Assembly (NCBI GenBank): GCA_044376465.1
Contig: JBILKW010000008.1
Location: forward strand, 1-25,333
Reading direction: 5' to 3'
Length of the DNA stretch: 25,333 nt
From: CAJBVG01 sp044376465
GTDB taxonomy: Bacteria > Bacteroidota > Bacteroidia > Sphingobacteriales > Sphingobacteriaceae
The notes beneath the pieces are model-generated. The model searched no databases. It had not been told where the DNA came from and worked only from the letters and a program-made list of their open reading frames with translations. Both the position numbers and the translations under genes were made by a program. Below, piece by piece: positions 1 to 7,432 of the stretch; the first letter of the stretch is position 1, and each line of letters begins with the position of its first letter.

Positions 1-1312
1 CTAGGTTGTTTACAATTTGGTTGAAACCTTCGGTAACGAAATCTGCAAACTGCATTTCCATCATTGCCTTGTATCCATTAATAGAAAGACCAAGAGCTGC
101 ACCCACAATTGCCGATTCGCAAAGTGGCGTATTGCGTACTCTTGCTTTGTCAAACTCTTCTACAAAGCCTTGAGTAATTTTAAATGCTCCTCCATACTCT
201 GCAATGTCTTGCCCCATGAGCACAAAATTTTCATGGCGTTGCATGCCTTGTCTGAGCGCATCGCTTATGGCATCTAAATATCTTTTTTCTGTTTTATTTT
301 GTGTTGATGGTGCTATTTCTTTGTATGTGTACGTAGCATACATATCATCCATTTCTATTTTTGTATTCGGAACAATGTCGGGCTGTCCGAATGCAATTTC
401 TATAGCTGCGTCAATTTCTTTTTTTAATTTAAAACGATAAGAATTTCCATACTCCTCGTCAATGATCCCTTCTTTTAATAAATAATTTTCGAAATTTTCT
501 ACCGGATCTTTTTGTCCCCACAGTTCAAATAATTCTTTAGGTACATATTTCGTTCCCGATGCTTCTTCATGTCCGCGCATACGGAAGGTCATGCATTCAA
601 TTAAAATTGGTCGCGGATTTTTTCTGATGTCTTTGGTGTATTTCAACATCGTATCATACACTTCCAAAATATTGTTGCCATCTATTTGTACAGCTTCCAT
701 TCCATAGCCAATTCCACGATCTGCTAAACGTTCGCATTTGTATTGTTCGGAAACCGGAGTCGATAAACCGTAACCGTTATTTTCAATAATAAATATAACG
801 GGTAAGTTCCAAACAGCAGCCACGTTTAATGCTTCGTGGAAATCGCCCTGACTGGTAGCGCCATCACCCGTAAAAACTAGAGTTGCTTTTTCTTTTTTAC
901 TCAATGTATCGGCTAAGGCAATACCATCTGCCAAAGATAACTGCGGACCTAAATGCGAGATCATACCCACAATGTTGTACTCTTGCGTACCAAAGTGGAA
1001 AGAACGATCGCGGCCTTTGGTAAAACCACTGGCCTTGCCTTGGAACTGTGCCAATAACCTATCCAATGGCACCTCGCGCGAAGTAAATACGCCTAAGTTG
1101 CGGTGCATTGGCAAAATATACTCATCACTTTGCATGGACAAAGCCGTACCCACCGAAATAGCTTCTTGGCCAATCCCCGAAAACCATTTGCCAATTTTCC
1201 CTTGGCGAAGTAAAATCAACATCTTCTCCTCAATCATGCGAGGTTTTACCAAATGGTGGTAAAGGGTAAGAAGGGTTTCTTTGGAGTGGTTATGGGAGTT
1301 GGTAAATTCCAT
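1..1312 (-). CDS. 2-oxoacid dehydrogenase E1 component, alpha/beta fusion (partial, C-terminus outside window)
   Basis: This is a thiamine-diphosphate E1 subunit of a 2-oxoacid dehydrogenase complex (branched-chain or pyruvate type), which decarboxylates the 2-oxoacid and passes the acyl group to lipoyl-E2. The frame is open from an ATG at 1312 to the left edge, giving 437 residues of an expected 650-700. The alpha half carries the thiamine-diphosphate motif, starting GDGATSQGDFHEALN at residue 149 and ending ENN at residues 177-179. From about residue 343 the beta half begins (YLDAISDALRQGM, then GQDIAEYGGAF), so alpha and beta are fused in one chain, as is common in Bacteroidota. The substrate cannot be fixed from sequence. 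No E2 or E3 gene is visible. A 152-base gap with repeats separates it from ybdL upstream. Confidence 0.93.
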   Translation of the reverse strand, partial: MEFTNSHNHSKETLLTLYHHLVKPRMIEEKMLILLRQGKIGKWFSGIGQEAISVGTALSMQSDEYILPMHRNLGVFTSREVPLDRLLAQFQGKASGFTKGRDRSFHFGTQEYNIVGMISHLGPQLSLADGIALADTLSKKEKATLVFTGDGATSQGDFHEALNVAAVWNLPVIFIIENNGYGLSTPVSEQYKCERLADRGIGYGMEAVQIDGNNILEVYDTMLKYTKDIRKNPRPILIECMTFRMRGHEEASGTKYVPKELFELWGQKDPVENFENYLLKEGIIDEEYGNSYRFKLKKEIDAAIEIAFGQPDIVPNTKIEMDDMYATYTYKEIAPSTQNKTEKRYLDAISDALRQGMQRHENFVLMGQDIAEYGGAFKITQGFVEEFDKARVRNTPLCESAIVGAALGLSINGYKAMMEMQFADFVTEGFNQIVNNL

Positions 1313-1393
1313 GGTTATTGAGTTATTTGTTACTGTGTTATAAGGTTAATAGATTATTGCGCGACAAAGGTCGTAAAAATACTGGAAATTGGA

Positions 1394-1453
1394 ATTAAGT
1401 ATTAAGTATTAAGAAACTTACTTAGATTTCTTAATACTTAATACTTAATACTT
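1394..1453. repeat. Perfect 23-bp inverted repeat built of 7-bp units
   Basis: Bases 1394-1416 and 1427-1449 are exact reverse complements separated by a 10-base loop. Each arm is made of a TATTAAG heptamer repeated in tandem, and the right arm continues the heptamer to 1453. It lies between the ybdL stop and the E1 start and could fold into a long A/T-rich hairpin in the minus-strand transcript. No run of U follows it, so a classical intrinsic terminator is not clearly supported. Confidence 0.85.
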
Positions 1454-1460
1454 GTTTCCC

Positions 1461-1487
1461 ATTACTAACGACTAGAGACTAAAGACA
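1461..1487 (-). repeat. 7-bp degenerate tandem repeat overlapping the ybdL stop codon
   Basis: On the minus strand the units read GTCTTTA, GTCTCTA, GTCGTTA, then a decayed GTAATGG. The repeat begins inside the ybdL coding sequence, encodes its last residues (LVSSR) and supplies the TAG stop at 1465-1467. The perfect inverted repeat at 1394-1453 lies 7 bases beyond it. Confidence 0.7.
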
Positions 1488-2616
1488 GCCTCTCCACCGC
1501 CGTTTCCAATGTCTCCTCCTTCTTCGCAAAACAAAAGCGAATTAAACTTTCATCTTTTCCGCTTTTATAAAAGGCAGATACGGGTATGGCTGCCACACCA
1601 ACATCTTTCACTAAATCTATCGCAAATTCTTTGTCGGATTTTGTAGAGATGTGGGCAAAAGAATAACATTCGAAATAAGAACCCGAGGAAGGAATTCTTT
1701 TAAAGGGAGTAGCTTTCATAAGCTCCACAAAATAATCGCGTTTTTGTTGTACAAATTTACCGAGTTGCAAATAGGCTTGTTCGTTTTGTATATATGTTGA
1801 TAGAGCTACTTGTTTAGGTGTATCGCAACTAAATGCGTTGAACTGATGGATGTTTCGGAACTCTTTGCTTAAAGCTGCTGGTGCAATTACATACCCTAGT
1901 TTCCAACCGGTGCAATGGTAGGTTTTTCCGAAAGAATAACACACAAAACTTTTCTCAAATAATTCAGGATATTTTAACACACTCTCATGTTTTTTATCGT
2001 CGAAAATTAAATGCTCATAAACTTCATCACTAATAATAAAAATATTTTTACCTCGCACACATTCCTGTAAATTGAGCATATCCGCTTTGGTCCATACATA
2101 ACCTGTTGGGTTGTGTGGTGTATTTATAATGATGGCTTTTGTTCGATCGTTTATTTTTGAACGCAATTCATCGAATGGAATTTCAAATGTGGGTGCTTGT
2201 AATTCTATGATCACCGATTTCGCTCCGTTTAATTGTATAGCCGGATGGTAACAATCATAAGCAGGTTCAAAAACAATTACTTCATCATTCGCTTGCAAGA
2301 TGGTAGTAAGTGCTGTATATATAGCATAGGTAGCTCCTGGGCAAACCGTAATTTCTGTATCTGGATTTATTTTTTGCGCATACAATTTCTCTGCTTTTGC
2401 TGCAATGTTTTCTCGTAAAATCGGATATCCATTTGAATGAGTGTATTGATTGAAACCATCTTTCATCGCCTTATTTACCAGCTCCACTAATTCCTCACTC
2501 ATCGGAAAATCCGGGAATCCTTGTCCGAGGTTAATTGCCTTGTATTGATTCGCCAACACACTCATGGTGGTAAAGATGGTGTCGCCTAGGTTTGGTAGTT
2601 TGGGGGTGATTTGCAT
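1465..2616 (-). CDS. ybdL: Methionine aminotransferase, YbdL type (class I/II, PLP-dependent)
   Basis: This cytosolic aminotransferase probably transfers the amino group between methionine (and related amino acids) and 2-oxoacids. The 383-residue protein aligns along its whole length with my memory of E. coli YbdL: KLPNLGDTIFTTMS near the N-terminus, GQGFPDF at 31-37, HNPTG at 168-172, SDEVYEH at 196-202, the PLP lysine K231 in SFGKTYHCTGWKLGY, and LIRFCFAKKEETL near the end. The frame is open upstream to 2703, but those 29 codons are translated repeat (2631-2708), so the ATG at 2616 (MQITPK) is the better start. The C-terminal residues LVSSR are encoded by another repeat. A consensus promoter lies at 2709-2738. 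The exact substrate preference is inferred from family. Confidence 0.92.
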   Translation of the reverse strand: MQITPKLPNLGDTIFTTMSVLANQYKAINLGQGFPDFPMSEELVELVNKAMKDGFNQYTHSNGYPILRENIAAKAEKLYAQKINPDTEITVCPGATYAIYTALTTILQANDEVIVFEPAYDCYHPAIQLNGAKSVIIELQAPTFEIPFDELRSKINDRTKAIIINTPHNPTGYVWTKADMLNLQECVRGKNIFIISDEVYEHLIFDDKKHESVLKYPELFEKSFVCYSFGKTYHCTGWKLGYVIAPAALSKEFRNIHQFNAFSCDTPKQVALSTYIQNEQAYLQLGKFVQQKRDYFVELMKATPFKRIPSSGSYFECYSFAHISTKSDKEFAIDLVKDVGVAAIPVSAFYKSGKDESLIRFCFAKKEETLETAVERLSLVSSR

Positions 2617-2630
2617 TTTATAAAGATAAT

Positions 2631-2708
2631 AAAATGTGTAAATGTGTAAATGCGTAAATATGCAAATTAATAGCACCCCATTTGCCCATTTGCCCATTTG
2701 CACATTTT
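2631..2708. repeat. 8-bp-period repeat in two inverted halves (imperfect hairpin) upstream of ybdL
   Basis: On the plus strand, units such as AAATGTGT and AAATGCGT (2632-2668) face units such as ATTTGCCC and ATTTGCAC (2680-2708). The two halves are imperfect reverse complements around an A/C-rich loop, with AAAATGTG at the outer end of one arm matching CACATTTT at the other. It occupies almost all of the space between the predicted ybdL promoter and its start codon, so it should be transcribed as a structured 5' leader. Confidence 0.75.
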
Positions 2709-2738
2709 CAAATTTATAATAGCAATGTTGTTACACAA
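2709..2738 (-). promoter_or_regulatory. Promoter for ybdL (Bacteroidota consensus)
   Basis: On the minus strand TTG (2738-2736) is followed by exactly 19 bases and then TAAATTTG (2716-2709). This matches the Bacteroidota primary sigma-factor consensus TTG, 19 bases, TAnnTTTG. Transcription would start near 2702-2705, giving a leader of about 90 bases filled by the inverted 8-bp repeat. Confidence 0.65.
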
Positions 2739-2776
2739 TTATTTTGAAATTACCCCAAAAACATCCTATCATTGTA

Positions 2777-2795
2777 ATATCAAATTGATATCAAT
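2777..2795. promoter_or_regulatory. Candidate operator upstream of the SPFH/ribbon-helix-helix pair
   Basis: The 6-mer TATCAA occurs at 2778-2783, inverted as TTGATA at 2785-2790, and again at 2789-2794. These create two overlapping perfect palindromes: ATATCAA-A-TTGATAT (2777-2791) and ATTGATATCAAT (2784-2795). The site is 18 bases before the start of the SPFH gene, whose operon partner encodes a small ribbon-helix-helix DNA-binding protein. Autoregulation is an inference. Confidence 0.4.
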
Positions 2796-2812
2796 ATAAA
2801 TAATATATAAAA

Positions 2813-3664
2813 ATGAAATCAGAAAAAACTACAAGCGCAATTTCAGGATACAGTATCCTATTGCTATTTTTTGCAATGCTTGGTGTAGCGGCGTATTGCA
2901 TCTCTTTACACTTAATTCCAGTGGCCGTAATTTTAGTGGTAGTAGCTATTTTTATTCTACCTGGCTTTTCGGTCATCAACCCTAATGAAGGTATTGTGAT
3001 TACCCTTTTTGGAGTGTACAAAGGCACATTAAAAGACAACGGTTTTTTGTGGATGAATCCATTCTTTACAAAGAAAAAAGTTTCTTTGCGTGCCATGAAT
3101 TTAAATGGAACGCCTATTAAAGTAAATGATAAAGTGGGCAACCCAATAGAAATTGCAGCAGTAATTGTATGGCAAGTGAGCGATACTGCAAAAGCAGTAT
3201 TTGAAGTAGACAACTACCATCAATTTGTGGCAGTACAATCGGAAGCAGCAGTAAGAAGTTTAGCAGGTGCATATCCGTATGATCATTTTGAAGATGAAGA
3301 ATCGAGCATTACTTTACGTGCAGGTGCACACATTGTAAATGAGAAGTTAGAAGAAGAGTTGAACGAACGTTTGAGCAGAGCAGGTATTGAAATTTTAGAA
3401 GCACGTATTTCACACTTAGCTTATTCATCTGAAATTGCTGGTGCTATGTTGCAAAGACAACAAGCGCAAGCGGTAGTGGCTGCTCGTAAACAAATTGTAG
3501 AAGGTGCAGTGGGCATGGTAGAAATGGCCTTAGCAAAATTAGCAGAACGCAACATTGTTGATTTAGACGATGAGCGTAAAGCTGCAATGGTTAGTAATTT
3601 ATTAGTGGTATTATGTGCAGAGAAATCTGTTGCACCAGTAGTAAATACAGGTAGTATATATTAA
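2813..3664 (+). CDS. SPFH/Band 7 domain membrane protein (stomatin/prohibitin-like)
   Basis: This 283-residue protein belongs to the SPFH (stomatin, prohibitin, flotillin, HflK/C) superfamily, whose members oligomerise on membranes and scaffold membrane proteins or proteases. Two hydrophobic segments lie at about residues 13-31 and 35-50. The SPFH domain follows: PGFSVINPNEGIVITLFG at 50-67, VIVWQVSDTAKAVFEVDNY in the middle, and RAGIEILEARISHLAYSSEIA just before an Ala/Gln-rich helical tail (RQQAQAVVAARKQI). The gene is 9 bases upstream of a 53-residue ribbon-helix-helix gene and almost certainly shares its transcript. I recall this pairing from other genomes. The precise cellular role is unknown; no protease gene of the NfeD or FtsH type is adjacent. 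Confidence 0.9.
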   Translation: MKSEKTTSAISGYSILLLFFAMLGVAAYCISLHLIPVAVILVVVAIFILPGFSVINPNEGIVITLFGVYKGTLKDNGFLWMNPFFTKKKVSLRAMNLNGTPIKVNDKVGNPIEIAAVIVWQVSDTAKAVFEVDNYHQFVAVQSEAAVRSLAGAYPYDHFEDEESSITLRAGAHIVNEKLEEELNERLSRAGIEILEARISHLAYSSEIAGAMLQRQQAQAVVAARKQIVEGAVGMVEMALAKLAERNIVDLDDERKAAMVSNLLVVLCAEKSVAPVVNTGSIY

Positions 3665-3673
3665 TCAATAATC

Positions 3674-3835
3674 ATGTCTGAAAAAAAAGCATTTGCATTG
3701 AGGCTTAACTCAGAAATGATGAAAGAGCTGGAACGTTGGGCCGCCGATGAGTTTAGGAGTGTGAACGGACAGATAGAATATATTTTAAGTGAAGCAATAA
3801 AAGTACGTAGGAAAAAAAGCAAAAATGCCAAGTAA
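3674..3835 (+). CDS. Small ribbon-helix-helix (Arc-family) DNA-binding protein
   Basis: This gene of 53 codons starts at ATG 3674 and ends at TAA 3833-3835. The protein (MSEKKAFALRLNSEMM...) has the Arc/MetJ layout: a short beta strand (KAFALRL, residues 5-11), helix A (NSEMMKELERWAADEF), a turn (RSVNG), helix B (QIEYILSEAIKVRR) and a basic tail (KKSKNAK). Such proteins dimerise and insert the paired strand into the DNA major groove. It lies 9 bases after the SPFH gene, which suggests it regulates that operon or reads out its state; the overlapping palindromes at 2777-2795 are the obvious candidate site. No toxin gene is adjacent, so a toxin-antitoxin role is not supported. Its stop codon lies inside the bidirectional terminator. 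Confidence 0.85.
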   Translation: MSEKKAFALRLNSEMMKELERWAADEFRSVNGQIEYILSEAIKVRRKKSKNAK

Positions 3836-3853
3836 TTTACTTGGTATTTTTTT
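3821..3853. terminator. Bidirectional intrinsic terminator shared by convergent operons
   Basis: The stem CCAAGTA (3828-3834) pairs with TACTTGG (3838-3844) around a three-base loop. It is extended by a G/T wobble, a T-A pair and an A5 tract (3821-3825) facing a T7 tract (3847-3853), so it works as a hairpin followed by U on either strand. The stop codons of the ribbon-helix-helix gene (3833-3835, plus) and of lutB (3839-3837, minus) both lie in its centre, one base apart. Confidence 0.85.
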
Positions 3854-5216
3854 CTTTCCATTGCTCGCTAAACGATTTCTGTTCGAAGCTAGGGAGTTCT
3901 CTGCGCTTACCCCATGAGCCTTTGAAAAACATATTCATAAATTTGTTTTTCCATTTTCCGCCCACCATGTCGGTGAGTTTTCTGCTCATCATTCCTTTTT
4001 TCCACATCATCCACCCAAAGGCTTCGACTTTAGTTCCGAAATGTTGATCTACAGAATCTCTTCTGTTGTATAATAAAATTTTATGGATATCAATTTTAAC
4101 AGGGCACACTTCAGAGCAATTGCCGCATAGGCTAGAAGCATAGCTTAGATGTTTAAACTCCTCCATGCCCTTTAAATGAGGCGTAATGATGCTTCCTATT
4201 GGTCCGGAGTAAGTAGTATCATACGTATGTCCGCCAATGTTTTTATAAACAGGGCAAGCGTTTAAACAAGCCCCGCAACGTATGCAATATAATGCTTGGC
4301 GCTGATCTTTTTGTGCAAGTAAATTAGTTCTACCATTATCGAGTAAAATCACATACATCTCTTCTGGCCCGTCACTCTCGGTACTTTGTTTTGGTCCGCT
4401 CAGTAATGTATTGTAAACAGTTAAATTTTGTCCGGTACCTCTGGTAGAAAGTAAAGGCCAAAATAAATCTAAATCGGTTATGGATGGAATAACCTTTTCG
4501 ATGCCTACGATGGCAATGTGTATTTTAGGAAAACAAGTAGTTAAACGTGCATTACCTTCGTTCTCTGTAATGGCAATGCTGCCTGTATCTGCTACTAAAT
4601 AATTTCCGCCAGAAATTCCTACATCAGCTCTCAGATATTTCTCTCGAAGTATTTCACGTGCTTTTAAGGTAAGCTCTGTAGGTGTAGCATCTATTGGGGT
4701 TCCAAACTTCTCGTTAAACAATTTTGCAATGTCTTCTTTAGAAAGATGCATAGCGGGTGTAACAATATGGTATGGTTTCTGCCCGAGTAATTGTACAATG
4801 TATTCGCCCAAATCGGTTTCAATAGATTCGATATGGCTTTTTTCTAAAAACTCATTCAGCTCTATTTCTTCGCAAGCCATCGATTTAGATTTTACCACCA
4901 TTTTGGCATTGGCTTGTTTCATTATTTTCAGAATTTCTTTTTGAGCTTCTTTTGCATTGTTCGCCCAAATTACTTTTCCGCCTTTACGCATAAAATTACT
5001 TTCGAACTCCAACAAATACTTGTCGAGGTTCTCCATTACTTTCCATTTTATGCTGTGTGCTTTTTTTCTTGCATATTCTAAATTTTCGTATTGCAGCAAA
5101 CCCTTATCAACAGCAGCGTTGTATTTGCCAATGTTGAAATTAATTTTTCTTCGATGATCTTCATCGAAAGCTTTAATGTTACTTTTAACTATAAATTTTT
5201 CTGCAATAGAACTCAT
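3837..5216 (-). CDS. lutB: LutB-family iron-sulfur protein of L-lactate utilisation
   Basis: LutB is the iron-sulfur subunit of the LutABC complex that oxidises L-lactate to pyruvate in the cytosol. The 459-residue protein matches the LutB/LldF/YkgF layout. An N-terminal LUD domain covers roughly residues 60-300 and includes VGISGGNYLVADTGSI and NGRTNLL. It is followed by ferredoxin-like motifs CIRCGACLNACP (C311, C314, C317, C321) and CGNCSEVCP (C364, C367, C371), and a C-terminal helical tail. Neither lutA nor lutC is next to it. It lies 5 bases after an M28 peptidase gene and appears to be the last gene of an rpiB-led operon, ending in the shared hairpin at 3821-3853. Family assignment is firm; the lactate role rests on homology. 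Confidence 0.92.
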   Translation of the reverse strand: MSSIAEKFIVKSNIKAFDEDHRRKINFNIGKYNAAVDKGLLQYENLEYARKKAHSIKWKVMENLDKYLLEFESNFMRKGGKVIWANNAKEAQKEILKIMKQANAKMVVKSKSMACEEIELNEFLEKSHIESIETDLGEYIVQLLGQKPYHIVTPAMHLSKEDIAKLFNEKFGTPIDATPTELTLKAREILREKYLRADVGISGGNYLVADTGSIAITENEGNARLTTCFPKIHIAIVGIEKVIPSITDLDLFWPLLSTRGTGQNLTVYNTLLSGPKQSTESDGPEEMYVILLDNGRTNLLAQKDQRQALYCIRCGACLNACPVYKNIGGHTYDTTYSGPIGSIITPHLKGMEEFKHLSYASSLCGNCSEVCPVKIDIHKILLYNRRDSVDQHFGTKVEAFGWMMWKKGMMSRKLTDMVGGKWKNKFMNMFFKGSWGKRRELPSFEQKSFSEQWKEKNTK

Positions 5217-5221
5217 TCTAT

Positions 5222-6793
5222 TTATTTAGTATCTGTAAAATCGTTTTGTTTATCAACTACAATTCTCTTATCTCTGTTTGCTAATTCCCATGCAGTATAA
5301 AAAACCAATTGAGCACGTTTTGCTAACATCGGAAACGTAATTTTTTGAACTTCATCTCCTTCTTTATGGTAATCTTCATGTACACCGTTAAAGTAAAAGG
5401 CAATGGGAATATTATTTTTAGCGAAGTTGTAGTGGTCGCTGCGATAGTAGAATCTATTAGGGTCTTTTGGGTCGTTAAATTTATAATCAACTTTTATACC
5501 TACGTGCTCTGCTGCTTTTTCATTAATGGCGTGTAACTCAGAACTCAATTTGTCGGCACCTATTACGTATACAAAATTAGTATCTTCTTTATGTGCTTCA
5601 TCAAATCTACCAATCATGTCTATGTTTAAATCTACAATGGTTTTTGATAATGGAATGATGGGGAAGTTTACATAATATTCTGAACCAAGTAAGCCTTTTT
5701 CTTCTCCAGAAACGGCCATAAATACAATGTTTCTACGTGGGCCTTTACCAGCTTTTTTTGCTTCCATAAAAGCTTGCGCAATTTCTAGAAGTGCTACTGT
5801 TCCAGAACCATCGTCGTCGGCACCGTTGTAAACTTTACCATCAATGATGCCAATATGATCATAATGTGCGGTAATAAAAAGATATTCATCTGATAAGTCA
5901 GTTCCTGGTATCATCGCCAGTACATTGTCAGATTTTACATCTTCTTCAATAAACTGAACATCTAATTTAATGGTGCTATTTAGTACTAATGCTTTGCTCG
6001 CTGTTTTCTTTTTGCTTAAACTTTCTAGTACTCTGTTATATATTTTTTTGTTTGCTTTTAATAATTCTTCAGCTACTACTTGCCCTGCATTTATTACCGG
6101 TACATTTGTAGAATTCTTTGTTTTATAAGTAAGTGTAAGGCTATTGCCTTCAAGTTGATGCTTGTAAATCGATTTATATTTTTCGTATTGATTATCGATG
6201 TAAATAATTAAACTTGGATTTAATTTTCGAATGGCTTCAATTTTATATTTTCTATCAGACCATTTGCTTTTAGTACCATTATCGTTAATAATATATTTCT
6301 CTTGTATTTTTGGCTCTCCGTCTATCACTACTACAACTTTGTTTGTAACGTCAAGCCCTTTAAATGAATTGTATTTTTCTTCGTTAATACCGAAGCCAAC
6401 AAATACAATTTGGTTACTTAACAGATTAAATTCAGTTCTGTCTTTTGCCACAAAAAAATCATCGCCAATTACCATTTCACGCTGATTGATGATCAATTTT
6501 CTGTTGGCTAAAACTTTTTGTTTGAGGTCAAAATTTTGTTTATAACCATTGGTACTTGGAGGTACTAATCCTAGTTTTTTAAATTCTGTTTCTAAATATT
6601 CTGATGCTTTGCGTTGGCCTTCTTTCCCTGTTTCGCGACCTTCGTATTCATCTGATGCTAAGATGCTAAGATGTTGACGTAGCTCTTTGGCATCAATATA
6701 AGCACCAAAGGGGCTGGCGTTGTTAAAATTTTGAGAACTAGCAAACTGTGCAATACAAGTAAGTGCTAGAATAATTGAATTTATTTTTTTCAT
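5222..6793 (-). CDS. Exported M28-family zinc aminopeptidase
   Basis: This 523-residue metallopeptidase belongs to family M28 (Aminopeptidase Y/S type) and probably works in the periplasm or outside the cell, trimming residues from peptides. The start is the ATG at 6793 (MKKINSIILALTCIAQFASSQ), which gives a clean signal peptide; an in-frame TTG three codons earlier overlaps rpiB and is less likely. An insert at about residues 95-270 (including FVGFGIN and LDVTNKVVVVIDGEP) resembles a protease-associated domain. The catalytic core follows: TAHYDHIG near 308-315 (zinc histidine), NGADDDGSG near 323-331, SGEEKGLLGSEYY with the catalytic glutamate pair near 364-365, NIDMIGR near 390-395, and a late histidine in HEDYH. 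It begins 2 bases after the rpiB stop, suggesting coupled translation. Confidence 0.92.
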   Translation of the reverse strand: MKKINSIILALTCIAQFASSQNFNNASPFGAYIDAKELRQHLSILASDEYEGRETGKEGQRKASEYLETEFKKLGLVPPSTNGYKQNFDLKQKVLANRKLIINQREMVIGDDFFVAKDRTEFNLLSNQIVFVGFGINEEKYNSFKGLDVTNKVVVVIDGEPKIQEKYIINDNGTKSKWSDRKYKIEAIRKLNPSLIIYIDNQYEKYKSIYKHQLEGNSLTLTYKTKNSTNVPVINAGQVVAEELLKANKKIYNRVLESLSKKKTASKALVLNSTIKLDVQFIEEDVKSDNVLAMIPGTDLSDEYLFITAHYDHIGIIDGKVYNGADDDGSGTVALLEIAQAFMEAKKAGKGPRRNIVFMAVSGEEKGLLGSEYYVNFPIIPLSKTIVDLNIDMIGRFDEAHKEDTNFVYVIGADKLSSELHAINEKAAEHVGIKVDYKFNDPKDPNRFYYRSDHYNFAKNNIPIAFYFNGVHEDYHKEGDEVQKITFPMLAKRAQLVFYTAWELANRDKRIVVDKQNDFTDTK

Positions 6794-6795
6794 GC

Positions 6796-7224
6796 TTAGC
6801 AATTAATTTTATCTACTCTATTTGCATGCCGACCACCTTCAAATTCGGTAGAAATAAAAATACTGGTAATTTCTTTGGCTTGCTCTATAGTTGTAAAGCG
6901 TGCTGGTATACAAACAATGTTCGCGTTATTATGTTGGCGTGCTAAGGAAGCTAAAGGTACATCCCAGCAAATGGCTGCACGTATGTCTTTGTGTTTATTG
7001 GCAGTAATGGCTACACCATTCGCGCTTCCACAAATTAATATTCCAAGTTCGTATTCGTTTTGTTGAATAGCATTTGCTAAGGGGTGCACAAAATCTGGAT
7101 AATCTACAGATTCTGCATTGTAGGGCCCGAAATCTTTGACTGTATGGCCAGCTGCTTCCAGAATTGGTTTTAACAGTTCTTTGTATTCATATCCGGCATG
7201 GTCGCCGCCAATTGCAATTTTCAT
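6796..7224 (-). CDS. rpiB: Ribose-5-phosphate isomerase B
   Basis: RpiB interconverts ribose 5-phosphate and ribulose 5-phosphate in the non-oxidative pentose phosphate pathway. The 142-residue length is typical. The family signature is intact: GGDHAGYEYK at 6-15, DYPDFVHPLA at 41-50, GILICGSANGVAITANKH at 61-78 with the catalytic cysteine C65, RQHNNANIVCIPAR from 96 with H98, and FEGGRHANRVDKI at the end. The LacAB/RpiB fold is certain; RpiB proper is favoured over a LacA/B-type isomerase because a single subunit gene is present. It is the first gene of a minus-strand operon with the M28 peptidase (2-base gap) and lutB, without an obvious metabolic link to either. Confidence 0.96.
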   Translation of the reverse strand: MKIAIGGDHAGYEYKELLKPILEAAGHTVKDFGPYNAESVDYPDFVHPLANAIQQNEYELGILICGSANGVAITANKHKDIRAAICWDVPLASLARQHNNANIVCIPARFTTIEQAKEITSIFISTEFEGGRHANRVDKINC

Positions 7225-7432
7225 ATTAAAAAAGGTGTTTTATGGAAAATACTTGAGTCGCAAAATAAGCATATTTATTCATTTTTTTTGAAATAACTGC
7301 CAAATGGTTCCCATCAAAAAGAATACTAAATGAACCCTATTGATAATTTTTTGAAATAAGTATTTTTTTGTTCAAAATTGATCGATAAGTAAAAAAATTA
7401 TTACAACCTAAATTTCCTAATAGTATATAATC

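Noticed and set aside
1313..1393. Promoter for the E1 dehydrogenase gene
   Set aside because: GACCTTTG on the minus strand is one base from the -7 consensus, but no TTG lies about 19 bases upstream; evidence is too weak.
1394..1487. Possible small CRISPR array or mobile-element ends
   Set aside because: Units are 7 bp with no spacers, there is no transposase, and the inverted repeats flank only a 10-base loop.
2617..2703. N-terminal extension of 29 codons on ybdL (MQMGKWANG...)
   Set aside because: The extension is translated repeat sequence, lies downstream of a consensus promoter only in part, and E. coli YbdL-like proteins begin near KLPNLG; the ATG at 2616 fits the family.
2791..3213. 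140-codon open frame antisense to the SPFH gene
   Set aside because: The plus-strand frame has clear SPFH motifs and membrane helices; the antisense frame has low-complexity composition and no recognisable domain.
3674..3835. Toxin-antitoxin antitoxin interpretation of the ribbon-helix-helix gene
   Set aside because: No toxin-sized gene is adjacent; the tight partner is a membrane SPFH protein and the next gene is convergent.
6794..6802. TTG start for the M28 peptidase overlapping rpiB
   Set aside because: The ATG three codons later gives a standard signal peptide directly after the rpiB stop codon, and the extra residues add nothing.
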